Assembly: GCA_028707415.1 (NCBI GenBank)
Contig: JAQWBC010000001.1
Span: 1-33,901 of the forward strand
Reading direction: 5' to 3'
Origin: Candidatus Izemoplasmatales bacterium
GTDB lineage: Bacteria; Bacillota_I; Bacilli_A; Izemoplasmatales; Hujiaoplasmataceae
Length of the DNA: 33,901 nucleotides
Shown: in pieces, positions 26,070-33,829 of the stretch
How the letters are laid out: each line of letters begins with the position of its first letter
Numbering within the stretch: position 1 is the stretch's first letter
Translations under genes and position numbers: made by a program
Notes under the pieces: model-generated
Databases searched by the model: none
The model's input: the letters and a program-made list of their open reading frames with translations, nothing else
Told to the model about the DNA's origin: nothing

Positions 26070-27068
26070 ATGATAAAAAAAATCCTTTCGCTTGCGCTTA
26101 TTTTAGGTTTTATGATGTCACTTTATGCCTGTTTTTCTGTCAACGCCGAAGAGACTACCTTCTTGACTACGGAAACAACGATGACAACTCAAGTAACGAC
26201 ACTGACAATTGACGAGTCAATAAAAACCTATAATTACACTGATTTTAATGACTTAGTCAATCAAATATATGTCGATGTATATGAACAAATTTACGCTGAA
26301 TTATATGCAGAGTATTCCGAAACAATTTTTATTGATCCGGAACAATTGGAATTAAATATTTACGAAGAAATTTACGCTCAAGTAGAAGCCGAATTATGGG
26401 CCCAGATTAATACGGGAAATATCACGATTGTTATGGATGATTTTCTTGATCAATTGCTAAATGTAGCTGAAATTGCTAATCATTCAGTAATTGGTGTTTC
26501 AACTTATAACGATTCTGAAGGGATTGCTTTAGGATCAGGAGTCATCTATTTTTATGATAGTTTTGCCAATGTTTATTACCTCATAACCAATCAGCACGTC
26601 GTCGAAGGTGGTAATAATTTTAAAGTTGTATTTGCGAACGGTGATGAAGTTGTTGCGACGCTCCTTGGGGCTGATGATGAGGTTGATATAGCTATATTAT
26701 CTTTCTCTGGCGCGGGGATTGACCAAGATATTACCGTGTCGATTCTGGGAGATTCTGATGCGTTGACTCAAGGAACAATTGTTTTAGCTTCAGGAAATCC
26801 TCGTGGTTACAACTTTTTCGGATCGATGACGATGGGCATTGTTGCTGGAATTAACCGCATAATTGATGACAACACAACTCCTTATATTCAACATGATGCT
26901 GCTATCAATTCAGGAAATAGCGGTGGACCCTTATATAACCTTTTAGGTGAGGTTATTGGCATCAATGTCAGTAAATATGCCATAACCGATATTGAAGGTA
27001 TGGGTTTTGCCATTCCGATTAATCTTGTAAAAACCGTAATCGATACTTTCGCTCCAACAACGATATAG
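26070..27068 (+). CDS. HtrA-like serine protease, lipoprotein without PDZ domain
   Basis: This is a second trypsin-like lipoprotein and a tandem paralogue of the preceding gene. The 332-residue protein starts with a signal peptide and the lipobox-like LYAC (Cys21). A Thr-rich linker (about 29-47) and a Tyr-rich helical stalk (about 55-135) with repeated IYxxLY-like units follow. The triad is complete: His176 in ITNQHVVEG, Asp206 in DEVDIAIL and Ser284 in SGNSGGPLYN. It ends about ten residues after the GMGFAIPINLV motif, exactly where the PDZ domain starts in its neighbour, so the PDZ domain is missing rather than degraded. The stop is clean and a hairpin follows. GGAGGATG at 26058-26065 is the ribosome site, and the pair is likely one operon. 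Confidence 0.92.
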   Translation: MIKKILSLALILGFMMSLYACFSVNAEETTFLTTETTMTTQVTTLTIDESIKTYNYTDFNDLVNQIYVDVYEQIYAELYAEYSETIFIDPEQLELNIYEEIYAQVEAELWAQINTGNITIVMDDFLDQLLNVAEIANHSVIGVSTYNDSEGIALGSGVIYFYDSFANVYYLITNQHVVEGGNNFKVVFANGDEVVATLLGADDEVDIAILSFSGAGIDQDITVSILGDSDALTQGTIVLASGNPRGYNFFGSMTMGIVAGINRIIDDNTTPYIQHDAAINSGNSGGPLYNLLGEVIGINVSKYAITDIEGMGFAIPINLVKTVIDTFAPTTI

Positions 27069-27075
27069 TCAAAAG

Positions 27076-27106
27076 AATAGGCCTCCTCATTTTGAGAAGG
27101 CCTATT
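27076..27106 (+). terminator. Hairpin after the protease operon
   Basis: The 9-bp perfect stem AATAGGCCT (27076-27084) / AGGCCTATT (27098-27106) lies 8 bases after the stop. No T run follows on +, so termination there may depend on the next hairpin. Confidence 0.55.
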
Positions 27107-27111
27107 ATAAA

Positions 27112-27135
27112 AAAATGCCTCAAACGAGGCATTTT
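27112..27135. terminator. Bidirectional terminator between the protease operon and rpmB
   Basis: The 10-bp perfect stem AAAATGCCTC (27112-27121) / GAGGCATTTT (27126-27135) has a 4-base loop. On - it is followed by an uninterrupted T run, the expected terminator of rpmB; on + only ATTTTATAT is present. Confidence 0.85.
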
Positions 27136-27152
27136 ATATGTAAAATAGTAAT

Positions 27153-27344
27153 CTAAGCTCTTGTTACTTTTCCGCTTTTTAAAGCTCTGGCGGAAACGTA
27201 TACCCGTTTAATTTGACCGTTTTCATCAACGATTCTGACTTTTTGAAGATTAGCTTTCCACATTTTTCTGGTCGCGATCATTGAATGAGAACGTTGATTT
27301 CCCGACATAAAACTCTTTCCCGTGATGACACAAACTCTTGGCAT
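27153..27344 (-). CDS. rpmB: 50S ribosomal protein L28
   Basis: L28 is a small protein of the large ribosomal subunit. The 63-residue basic protein has the family pattern CVITGKSFMSGNQRSHSM, then ATRKMWKANLQKV and a C-terminal VSARALKSGKV. It has only the first of the zinc-type cysteines, so it is a non-zinc form. GGAGTGA lies just upstream of the ATG on the minus strand. It is on the opposite strand to its neighbours, as in Bacillus, where rpmB is also divergent from yloU-fakA. It has a -10/-35 pair in the gap before fakA and a strong terminator. Confidence 0.96.
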   Translation of the reverse strand: MPRVCVITGKSFMSGNQRSHSMIATRKMWKANLQKVRIVDENGQIKRVYVSARALKSGKVTRA

Positions 27345-27385
27345 TGATATTCACTCCGTTTCCCTTTAAGATTTCAGCACTTCAT

Positions 27386-27413
27386 ATTTTACCATATCCT
27401 ATGCAAAAAGCAA
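27386..27413 (-). promoter_or_regulatory. Promoter for rpmB
   Basis: Read on -, the -35 TTGCTT (27413-27408) and the -10 TAAAAT (27391-27386) have a 16-base spacer. The sequence around the -10, ATATGGTAAAAT, is repeated in the divergent fakA promoter. Confidence 0.7.
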
Positions 27414-27469
27414 GTAAAATATTCGGTTTTCATACGACAAATCGGTTTTTGTCGGTCAAGTTTATGTTA

Positions 27470-27498
27470 TTGCTTTTTATGTGGCAATATGGTAAAAT
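27470..27498 (+). promoter_or_regulatory. Promoter for fakA
   Basis: The -35 is TTGCTT (27470-27475) and the -10 is TAAAAT (27493-27498), with a 17-base spacer. It leaves a leader of about 82 bases before fakA. It is an inverted near-copy of the rpmB promoter 56 bases away. Confidence 0.72.
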
Positions 27499-27586
27499 GA
27501 TACTGCATTTTTTAAAACGAACCAAAAAAATTGAGTCATACTCATTCCATCTATACCGATTTTAAAGAAATAATCTGGAGGATTTT

Positions 27587-29260
27587 ATGCAAACAGTTTT
27601 ATTGGACGGACATCTATTTAAACAAATGGTAACTAACGGAAGCTACAAATTGCGCAGTTGCGTGGATCGCATCAACGAATTAAATGTCTTTCCAGTTCCT
27701 GATGGAGACACAGGATCGAATATGTACGCAACAATCCAGGCTGGAGTTAAGTCGCTTTATTCGATCAATGACGCTTCAATTGGTAATGTTGCCAAAATCG
27801 TTGCCAGAGGAATGTTGATGGGCGCTCGCGGGAATTCTGGAGTTATTCTCTCACAACTTTTTAGCGGTCTCGCTGCTGGTTTAAAAGGGATTGATCAAGT
27901 TGATATCGAGACTTTTTCTAAAGCTTTACGTCAAGGGGTTGAACAAGCCTACTCGGCAGTAATTAATCCTGTTGAAGGAACAATCTTGACTGTTGCCAGA
28001 GAAGCAGCTGATGTGGGAATATCCGTGGCTAAAACCACAAAGGATTTTGAAGAATTCTTTAAGTACTACATTGAAGAATTAAATGCCTCGCTAGTTCGGA
28101 CTCCCGATTTGCTGCCGATTTTGAAAGAAGTCGGCGTCATTGATTCGGGTGGAGCTGGATATATTGAAATTGTTAATGGGATGGTGGGCGTTTTGAATGG
28201 TGTCATTTACAATGAAAGCAAAGACACCCAAATGGATTACGAAAAGCCGAAAATGAATATGGATGCATTCAAAGATGAAGAAAATTTTGGATACTGCACC
28301 GAGTTTATTATGCAGGTTGAAAGAGTAGACGAATTTGTCCTAAATGACTTCATTGCCATGATTTCCCCTCTTGGCAATTCTTTAGTCGCTGTCCAAGATG
28401 AAAATATTGTTAAAGTGCATATTCATACCCAAACACCGGGCGATGTTTTGAATTTAGGGCAACGCTTTGGGTTCTTCATCAACCTTAAAATTGAAAACAT
28501 GTCAATCCAACATACCGAAGTTGTATTGCATGAGCCGACTTCAGAAACGGAGCCATGCGAATGTGGGCATGATCATTCCCCTAAGGTCACTCCTAAAATC
28601 AAACGTAAATATGCCATTGTCGCTGTTGTCAATGGTGACGGTCTTAAGGATACGTTCATTGAAATGGGATGCGATTATATCATCGCAGGCGGGCAAACGA
28701 TGAACCCCTCAATTGAAGATTTTGTGACCGCATGTAACGAGATTACCGCTGACCATATCATTATCATACCTAACAATAAAAACGTTCTGTTATCAGCAGA
28801 AACCGCTGCTAAATTGATCGAAAACAAAAATGTGAGGGTTTTACCAGCCAAGACGATATCTCAGGGCTATGCGGCATTAACGATGTTTGATGCCACGATG
28901 GATATCGACCATAATTTAGATGATATGAAAGCTCATATAAAAAATGTTAAATCCGGAGAAGTGACTTATGCGATTCGCGATAGTGTCAATAACGGAATTA
29001 ACATCAAAAAGAACGATTTTATTGGTATCTATGATGATGAAATCATCTCAGCTGATTTGTCACGAATTGCGGTGGCAGAAAAATTGATTCATCAGATGAT
29101 TGATGCTGATAGTGAAATTGTGACAATAATGTATGGCAAAGATGTTGATGTCGCTGAAGTTGATGTTTTAGTCGATTCCTTGTCAGAAAATAAGATGATT
29201 GAAGTCGAAACCATCAATGGCGGTCAGGGTATATATTCATATATCATATCTGTAGAATAA
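27587..29260 (+). CDS. fakA: Fatty acid kinase catalytic subunit FakA (DAK2/YloV family)
   Basis: FakA phosphorylates fatty acids bound to a FakB (DegV) protein, giving acyl-phosphate for PlsX and PlsY. The 557-residue protein has the N-terminal DhaL-type kinase domain with NVFPVPDGDTGSNM (about 33-46; Mg ligands Asp39 and Asp41), GARGNSGVILSQ and PVEGTILTV. The middle domain keeps its expected zinc ligands: Cys237 in GYCTEF, and His278 and His280 in VHIHT. A short Cys/His-rich linker CECGHDH (324-330) leads to the DegV-like C-terminal domain. GGAGG at 27577-27581 is the ribosome site. The asp23-like yloU that normally precedes it is missing. recG follows after a terminator. No fakB is in the window. 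Confidence 0.93.
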   Translation: MQTVLLDGHLFKQMVTNGSYKLRSCVDRINELNVFPVPDGDTGSNMYATIQAGVKSLYSINDASIGNVAKIVARGMLMGARGNSGVILSQLFSGLAAGLKGIDQVDIETFSKALRQGVEQAYSAVINPVEGTILTVAREAADVGISVAKTTKDFEEFFKYYIEELNASLVRTPDLLPILKEVGVIDSGGAGYIEIVNGMVGVLNGVIYNESKDTQMDYEKPKMNMDAFKDEENFGYCTEFIMQVERVDEFVLNDFIAMISPLGNSLVAVQDENIVKVHIHTQTPGDVLNLGQRFGFFINLKIENMSIQHTEVVLHEPTSETEPCECGHDHSPKVTPKIKRKYAIVAVVNGDGLKDTFIEMGCDYIIAGGQTMNPSIEDFVTACNEITADHIIIIPNNKNVLLSAETAAKLIENKNVRVLPAKTISQGYAALTMFDATMDIDHNLDDMKAHIKNVKSGEVTYAIRDSVNNGINIKKNDFIGIYDDEIISADLSRIAVAEKLIHQMIDADSEIVTIMYGKDVDVAEVDVLVDSLSENKMIEVETINGGQGIYSYIISVE

Positions 29261-29284
29261 ACATTTTGTATTTTCATATTCCCG

Positions 29285-29322
29285 AAAACATCAGATTACA
29301 GAAACATATCTGATGTTTTTTT
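29285..29322 (+). terminator. Intrinsic terminator after fakA
   Basis: The 12-bp perfect stem AAAACATCAGAT (29285-29296) / ATCTGATGTTTT (29308-29319) is followed by T residues to 29322. Confidence 0.92.
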
Positions 29323-29365
29323 ATTGGACAAAGTGCATTTAAATTCCAACGATATTAAATGAATA

Positions 29366-29374
29366 TGCTACAAT
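29366..29374 (+). promoter_or_regulatory. Extended -10 promoter element for recG operon
   Basis: TGCTACAAT, with TACAAT at 29369-29374, lies 38 bases upstream of the recG start. The -35 is weak. Confidence 0.45.
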
Positions 29375-29412
29375 AGTAGTTGATTAGATTTCTCGGATAG
29401 GATGCGAGTAAG

Positions 29413-31416
29413 ATGGGGGATTTATTAACTGTTAAAGGTATTGGCAAAGTCATCGAAGGCAAACTGAGCAATATAGGAATTAATAATTGCCTCGATTTAA
29501 TTCGTGCTTTTCCTCAAAGATATGAAACTCACCGGATTGCCACATACGGAGAAGCCGAACTATCCAAAGAGATTGTCTTATCGGCGACCATTGTCAAAAA
29601 TGCTTCTGTTGCATATATTCGTCGCAAACTGACAAAAATGACATTTGTTGCGAATATTGCCCAGCACGAAGTCAGCGTTGCAATATATAATCGTGAATTT
29701 CTTCGTTCGAGTATGATCAAAGGAGCAGAAGTTGTTATTACCGGTCGGTTCGAATATGATTTCAAGCGTTTTATGGCAACGGATTTACAACTAAAAAAAA
29801 ATTACCAAGAGGGCATCATCCCGATTTATAATGTTTATAATTTCAGCGACAAAGTCTTCGCTAAAATCGTTGAAGGAGCTTATCTTCTTGTCAAAGATCA
29901 ACTCATAGATGACATTCCCAAGGCTTTACTGGAAAAACGACAAATAATTATGATCGCTGATTTTTATCGAATTGTTCATCATCCTTTGACCCAAACGGAC
30001 ATCACGAACGCTTCTTTACGGATTAAATATGATGAACTTTTAAAATTCGCTTTGAAAATTGTTTGTATGAAGTCAATCAATGAACAAATCATTACTCGAG
30101 CAAAGACCTATGACATTTCGCAAGTGCGTCATTTTATTGCCAGCTTACCTTTTGAATTAACAGATGATCAAAAGACGGTTACCAATGAAATATTTCGCGA
30201 TTTGAAAAAACCCCGACAAATGATGCGTTTGCTTCAAGGCGATGTTGGTAGTGGCAAGACGATTGTGGCGATAATTGCCGCTTTTGCGGTAGTATCAGGC
30301 GATGAGCAAGTAGTGGTTATGGCTCCCACAGAGATCTTGGCTCATCAGCATTTTGAGACCTTTACAAAGTTATTAAGTCCATATGGAGTTAATATCGCTT
30401 TCCTATCTTCACTTGTAAATGAAAGGGACAAGAGTCAGATCCGAAACGAGTTAGAAACCGGAACGATAAATATCATTATTGGAACTCATGCTTTGATTCA
30501 AGATCAAATTCATTTCCATCGTCTTGGATTGGTGATTATTGATGAACAGCATCGATTTGGGGTAAGACAACGAAAAGCTCTTCGGGAAAAAGGCTGGACT
30601 CCTGATGTGCTGCTTATGAGCGCTACGCCCATTCCGAGGACTTTAGCAATATCGTTTTTTGGTGACATGGATGTATCATCAATTCGATCAATGCCGGAAG
30701 GACGAAAGAAAATCATTACCACTGTTAATGATTATTCACACTATAAAGAAGTTTTAGAGCATTGTGTTATTGAACTAAAGAAGGGACACCAGGTTTATAT
30801 TATTGTTCCGTTAATTTCGGAAAACTCAAAAATCGAATTTGCTGCTGTTGATACTGTTCTTTATGAGTTGCGTCAAATAATACCGACTGATTTTCCAATT
30901 GCTGCTTTACATGGCAAAATGACGGGTGAGGAAAAAAACAAGATTTTGTCCGCTTTTTCGCATCATAAAATTGCGGTTTTGGTTGCGACAACAATTGTTG
31001 AAGTCGGTGTTGACGTGCCCAACGCAACCGAAATGATAATTTTGGATTGTGAACGCTTTGGACTTTCGCAATTACATCAGTTAAGGGGACGAGTTGGTAG
31101 GGGTGGAAACCAGGCATATTGTCACCTACTAACTGATTCGATTCTAATAGGAACTAACCGATTCGCGATTCTAGAAACGACAACTGATGGATTTGCGATT
31201 AGTGAAGAGGATTTACGTCAACGAGGTCCAGGGGAGATTTTTGGAGAAGAACAAACCGGAATACCCAAATTTCGGATGGCAAATTTGATAATCGATCAAA
31301 GCCTTGTGGAGCAAGCCTTTGAGGATGCACGTACGCTTTTGACCAGTTCAGATCCCCTCTCCCAAGAGTTAGTCGCTAAGACTTTTTTCGGGATCAAAGA
31401 ACCAAATCTAGATTAA
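29413..31416 (+). CDS. recG: ATP-dependent DNA helicase RecG
   Basis: RecG is a branch-migrating helicase that remodels stalled replication forks and recombination intermediates. The 667-residue length is typical. The N-terminal helical and OB wedge domain spans about 1-150. It is followed by the SF2 helicase core: Walker A LLQGDVGSGKT (about 272-282), MAPTEILAHQH, DEQHRFGVRQR (about 376-386), MSATPIPRTLA, LHGKMTGEEK and the motif VI region QLHQLRGRVGRG (about 552-563). The C-terminal RecG-specific TRG-like segment (EEDLRQRGPGEIFGEEQ) is complete. The ribosome site is weak (AGGA at 29398-29401). plsX follows after 31 bases, as in the Bacillus recG-fapR-plsX order but without fapR. Confidence 0.97.
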   Translation: MGDLLTVKGIGKVIEGKLSNIGINNCLDLIRAFPQRYETHRIATYGEAELSKEIVLSATIVKNASVAYIRRKLTKMTFVANIAQHEVSVAIYNREFLRSSMIKGAEVVITGRFEYDFKRFMATDLQLKKNYQEGIIPIYNVYNFSDKVFAKIVEGAYLLVKDQLIDDIPKALLEKRQIIMIADFYRIVHHPLTQTDITNASLRIKYDELLKFALKIVCMKSINEQIITRAKTYDISQVRHFIASLPFELTDDQKTVTNEIFRDLKKPRQMMRLLQGDVGSGKTIVAIIAAFAVVSGDEQVVVMAPTEILAHQHFETFTKLLSPYGVNIAFLSSLVNERDKSQIRNELETGTINIIIGTHALIQDQIHFHRLGLVIIDEQHRFGVRQRKALREKGWTPDVLLMSATPIPRTLAISFFGDMDVSSIRSMPEGRKKIITTVNDYSHYKEVLEHCVIELKKGHQVYIIVPLISENSKIEFAAVDTVLYELRQIIPTDFPIAALHGKMTGEEKNKILSAFSHHKIAVLVATTIVEVGVDVPNATEMIILDCERFGLSQLHQLRGRVGRGGNQAYCHLLTDSILIGTNRFAILETTTDGFAISEEDLRQRGPGEIFGEEQTGIPKFRMANLIIDQSLVEQAFEDARTLLTSSDPLSQELVAKTFFGIKEPNLD

Positions 31417-31419
31417 ATA

Positions 31420-31428
31420 TGATATACT
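31420..31428 (+). promoter_or_regulatory. Possible extended -10 element before plsX
   Basis: TGATATACT, with TATACT at 31423-31428, lies 19 bases before the plsX start in the recG-plsX gap. There is no clear -35, and read-through from recG is equally possible. Confidence 0.35.
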
Positions 31429-31447
31429 TGATAAAGAGGTGTTTTTG

Positions 31448-32464
31448 ATGATTAAAATCGCAGTTGATGCAATGGGTGGCGATTTCGCACCGAAAGAACA
31501 AATTGAGGGTGCGATGCTGGCTATAAAAAAGATTCCGGATATTGTAATTAATCTTTATGGTGATGAAACGGAAATCGGCAAATACTTGACGAATCGAGAG
31601 CGAATTCAGGTGATTCCCGCATACTATGTAATCCCGATGGGAGAAACAAATCCCATAAAAGCGATCAAAGACCATCCCGATTCTTCAATGGCACTTGCGC
31701 TCGCAAGTCTTCGTAAAGGCGAAAGCGACGCCGCTGTTTGCAGTGGCGCAACGCAAGCCTTAATCGCTGGAGCTCACATTTTGGTCCGGCGAATGGCTGG
31801 CTTTCGTCGAACAGCAATTGCACCAACGATTCCATCGTTTAATGGTAAAGGAACAATTCTCCTCGATTGTGGAGCTAACTTAGAAATACGTCCCGAGCAT
31901 ATGTTACAACAGGCTTTTTTTGCGGTTGTGTATGCTAAAGAAGTTCTGAAACGTGATAATCCGGTCGTTGGGTTAATCAATATCGGAACTGAAGAAGGGA
32001 AAGGGCGCGAGCTGGATAAACAAGTTTTTGAATTATTTACTGCTAAAAAAATGTTTGCTTTCTGCGGCAATGTTGAAACGAAGGAAATCTTAGATCCCCC
32101 TTGTGACATTTTGATTTCGGATGGTTATACTGCCGACATCGTCATGAAAACGATGGAAGGAACCGCAAAAGGCATGGGCATGTTTTTAAAACGCGAATTG
32201 AGTCGATCTTTTTGGGGTAAAATGGGAGCTTTTATTGCGAGAAAAAATCTCAAAAACTTCAAAAAAGCGATGTCTGCCGAAGAAATCGGCGGAGCGATGA
32301 TCTTTGGATTATATGCCCCTGTAATCAAAGCACAAGGGGCTTCAAAGGCCTATGGTTTTTCTAATGCTATCCGTCAGGCTGCCAATGTGGTTCGTAACGA
32401 AGTATATCCGAAAGTTGCCAAATATGTTCAAGAATCAGGAGCTCAATTTGGAAATGAAGAATAA
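31448..32464 (+). CDS. plsX: Phosphate acyltransferase PlsX
   Basis: PlsX interconverts acyl-ACP and acyl-phosphate, feeding phosphatidic acid synthesis by PlsY. From ATG 31448 it has 338 residues. GAGGTG at 31436-31441 is 6 bases upstream, and the GTG at 31439 lies within it. Clear motifs are KIAVDAMGGDFAPKE at the start, DSSMALA, LLDCGAN, GLINIGTEEGKG, DGYTADIVMKTMEG and GLYAPVIKAQGAS. The usual SAGNTGA loop is changed to CSGATQA (near residue 99). fabD, fabG and acpP, which follow plsX in Bacillus, are absent, and rnc overlaps its end by 11 bases. Together with fakA this suggests use of host or environmental fatty acids. Confidence 0.95.
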   Translation: MIKIAVDAMGGDFAPKEQIEGAMLAIKKIPDIVINLYGDETEIGKYLTNRERIQVIPAYYVIPMGETNPIKAIKDHPDSSMALALASLRKGESDAAVCSGATQALIAGAHILVRRMAGFRRTAIAPTIPSFNGKGTILLDCGANLEIRPEHMLQQAFFAVVYAKEVLKRDNPVVGLINIGTEEGKGRELDKQVFELFTAKKMFAFCGNVETKEILDPPCDILISDGYTADIVMKTMEGTAKGMGMFLKRELSRSFWGKMGAFIARKNLKNFKKAMSAEEIGGAMIFGLYAPVIKAQGASKAYGFSNAIRQAANVVRNEVYPKVAKYVQESGAQFGNEE

Positions 32465-33161
32465 ATTAAAAGATCTTGAAGCTTATTTCGGCCTCAATTT
32501 TCATAATTTTCAGTTGTTGGAACGAGCGATGACGCATTCGTCATATGCTAATGAACACAACACGTCTAGCAATGAGCGACTCGAATTTGTCGGCGACGCG
32601 GTTGTCAATCTGGCAGTGGGACGGTTTTTGTATGATCATTTGCCATATGATGAAGGTGTTTTAACTAAGAAACGGGCTCAAGCAGTATGTGAAGGCAGTC
32701 TATGCGAATATGCAAAAAGCTTCAACCTTGGTCATTTTTTGTTACTGGGTAAAGGGGAGGAAAAGAACCGTGGTCGCGAAAAGCCGGCTGTGCTTGCGGA
32801 TGCTTTTGAAGCCTTTTTGGGAGCGATTTTCCTTGATCACGGTTATGAAGAAATCAATAAAGTACTTAACAAAGTGGTGTTTCCTAACATAAGTATTTCA
32901 CTCGAAGAAGAGGACAACGATTATAAAAGCAAATTGCAGGAATTAGTTCAATCTGATAAGCGGACTCTCAATTACGTCATTGTCGGGGAATCAGGACCGG
33001 CGCATGATAAAGAATTCATCGCTCGGGTTTATATGGACGATGATATCATTATGGGTGAGGGCAATGGTAAAACCAAAAAAGAAGCCGAACAAAATGCCGC
33101 TCGGATTACACTAGAAAAGCTCGCCCAAGGAGATAATACCGATTCAGTGAAGGGGGAATAA
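32454..33161 (+). CDS. rnc: Ribonuclease III
   Basis: RNase III cleaves double-stranded RNA in rRNA processing and mRNA control. From ATG 32454 it has 235 residues. The longer frame to 32352 runs inside plsX and is rejected. The catalytic domain contains the signature NERLEFVGDAVVNLAV (about 40-55; Asp48) and DAFEAFLGAIFLD (about 116-128; Asp116 and Glu119), giving the metal ligands. The dsRNA-binding domain runs from DYKSKLQELVQ (about 160) to KTKKEAEQNAARITLEKL. AGGAG at 32437-32441 is a distant ribosome site, so coupling with plsX, which it overlaps, is probable. smc and ftsY, which follow rnc in Bacillus, are not here. Confidence 0.97.
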   Translation: MKNKLKDLEAYFGLNFHNFQLLERAMTHSSYANEHNTSSNERLEFVGDAVVNLAVGRFLYDHLPYDEGVLTKKRAQAVCEGSLCEYAKSFNLGHFLLLGKGEEKNRGREKPAVLADAFEAFLGAIFLDHGYEEINKVLNKVVFPNISISLEEEDNDYKSKLQELVQSDKRTLNYVIVGESGPAHDKEFIARVYMDDDIIMGEGNGKTKKEAEQNAARITLEKLAQGDNTDSVKGE

Positions 33162-33163
33162 CC

Positions 33164-33829
33164 ATGAATCTGCCATTGACAATCAAGTGGATTAATGACG
33201 GTATCATCGATTTTAGTCAATTAATATTGCAAAATTACAATAATATCGGTCTAAATGAGACCGATGCTTTTGTCATTATTGAGTTGCATAAACAATTCAA
33301 ATCAGGAATTACTTCAATCGATCCGAAAAAAATTGTCAACAGGGTTTCTGTATCACTTGATGAGTTACTAGTAATTTTGAATCGGTTGATGCAAGATAAT
33401 TTTTTATCGATGGAAATTGTTATGACGGAATCGGGAAAAGAAGCGGAAATTTTTAATTTAAACAATACAGTTGAAAAAATTCTAAAATATAACCATCAAA
33501 TCATGGATGGTCTTGTAATCAATCAAGCAAAAACATTTGCTACAAGTGAAGAAGAATTGGTTGATATGATTGAGAACCAATTGCAGAAACAATTGACTCC
33601 TTTAGAAATTGAGATTATCCGAAAATGGATTGCGGAGGATCGTTATCCAATATTTGATATCAAAAAGGCATTACTGGATGCCGTAAAGGCAAATAAGGCA
33701 TCATTGAGTTATGTCGATGGTATTCTTCTTAAACGCCATAACATAGATAAAAAAAATAAGGCAGAGCAAAACCTGGCCGAAGAGCCAGAAGCTTTGAAAA
33801 CCTTTTTTGAATCATGGCCCAAAAAATGA
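33164..33829 (+). CDS. dnaD: DNA replication protein DnaD
   Basis: DnaD is the primosome protein that acts with DnaB and DnaI in helicase loading at oriC and at restart sites. The 221-residue protein has an N-terminal winged-helix-like domain (to about 110, with ETDAFVIIELHKQFKSG). The C-terminal DnaB/DnaD domain has the typical LTPLEIEIIRKWIAEDRYP, KKALLDAVKANKASLSYVDGILL (about 145-190). AAGGGGG (33150-33156) precedes ATG 33164, two bases after the rnc stop. The stop overlaps the nth start as ATGA. The dnaD-nth pair is conserved in Bacilli, but its attachment to rnc is a rearrangement relative to Bacillus. Confidence 0.94.
   Translation: MNLPLTIKWINDGIIDFSQLILQNYNNIGLNETDAFVIIELHKQFKSGITSIDPKKIVNRVSVSLDELLVILNRLMQDNFLSMEIVMTESGKEAEIFNLNNTVEKILKYNHQIMDGLVINQAKTFATSEEELVDMIENQLQKQLTPLEIEIIRKWIAEDRYPIFDIKKALLDAVKANKASLSYVDGILLKRHNIDKKNKAEQNLAEEPEALKTFFESWPKK

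Noticed and set aside
27338..27565. 75-residue frame on + between rpmB and fakA
   Set aside because: It overlaps the rpmB start and covers both divergent promoters, has no ribosome site and no protein-like pattern.
32352..32453. Longer rnc start at 32352
   Set aside because: The extension is plsX sequence in another frame and does not resemble RNase III.
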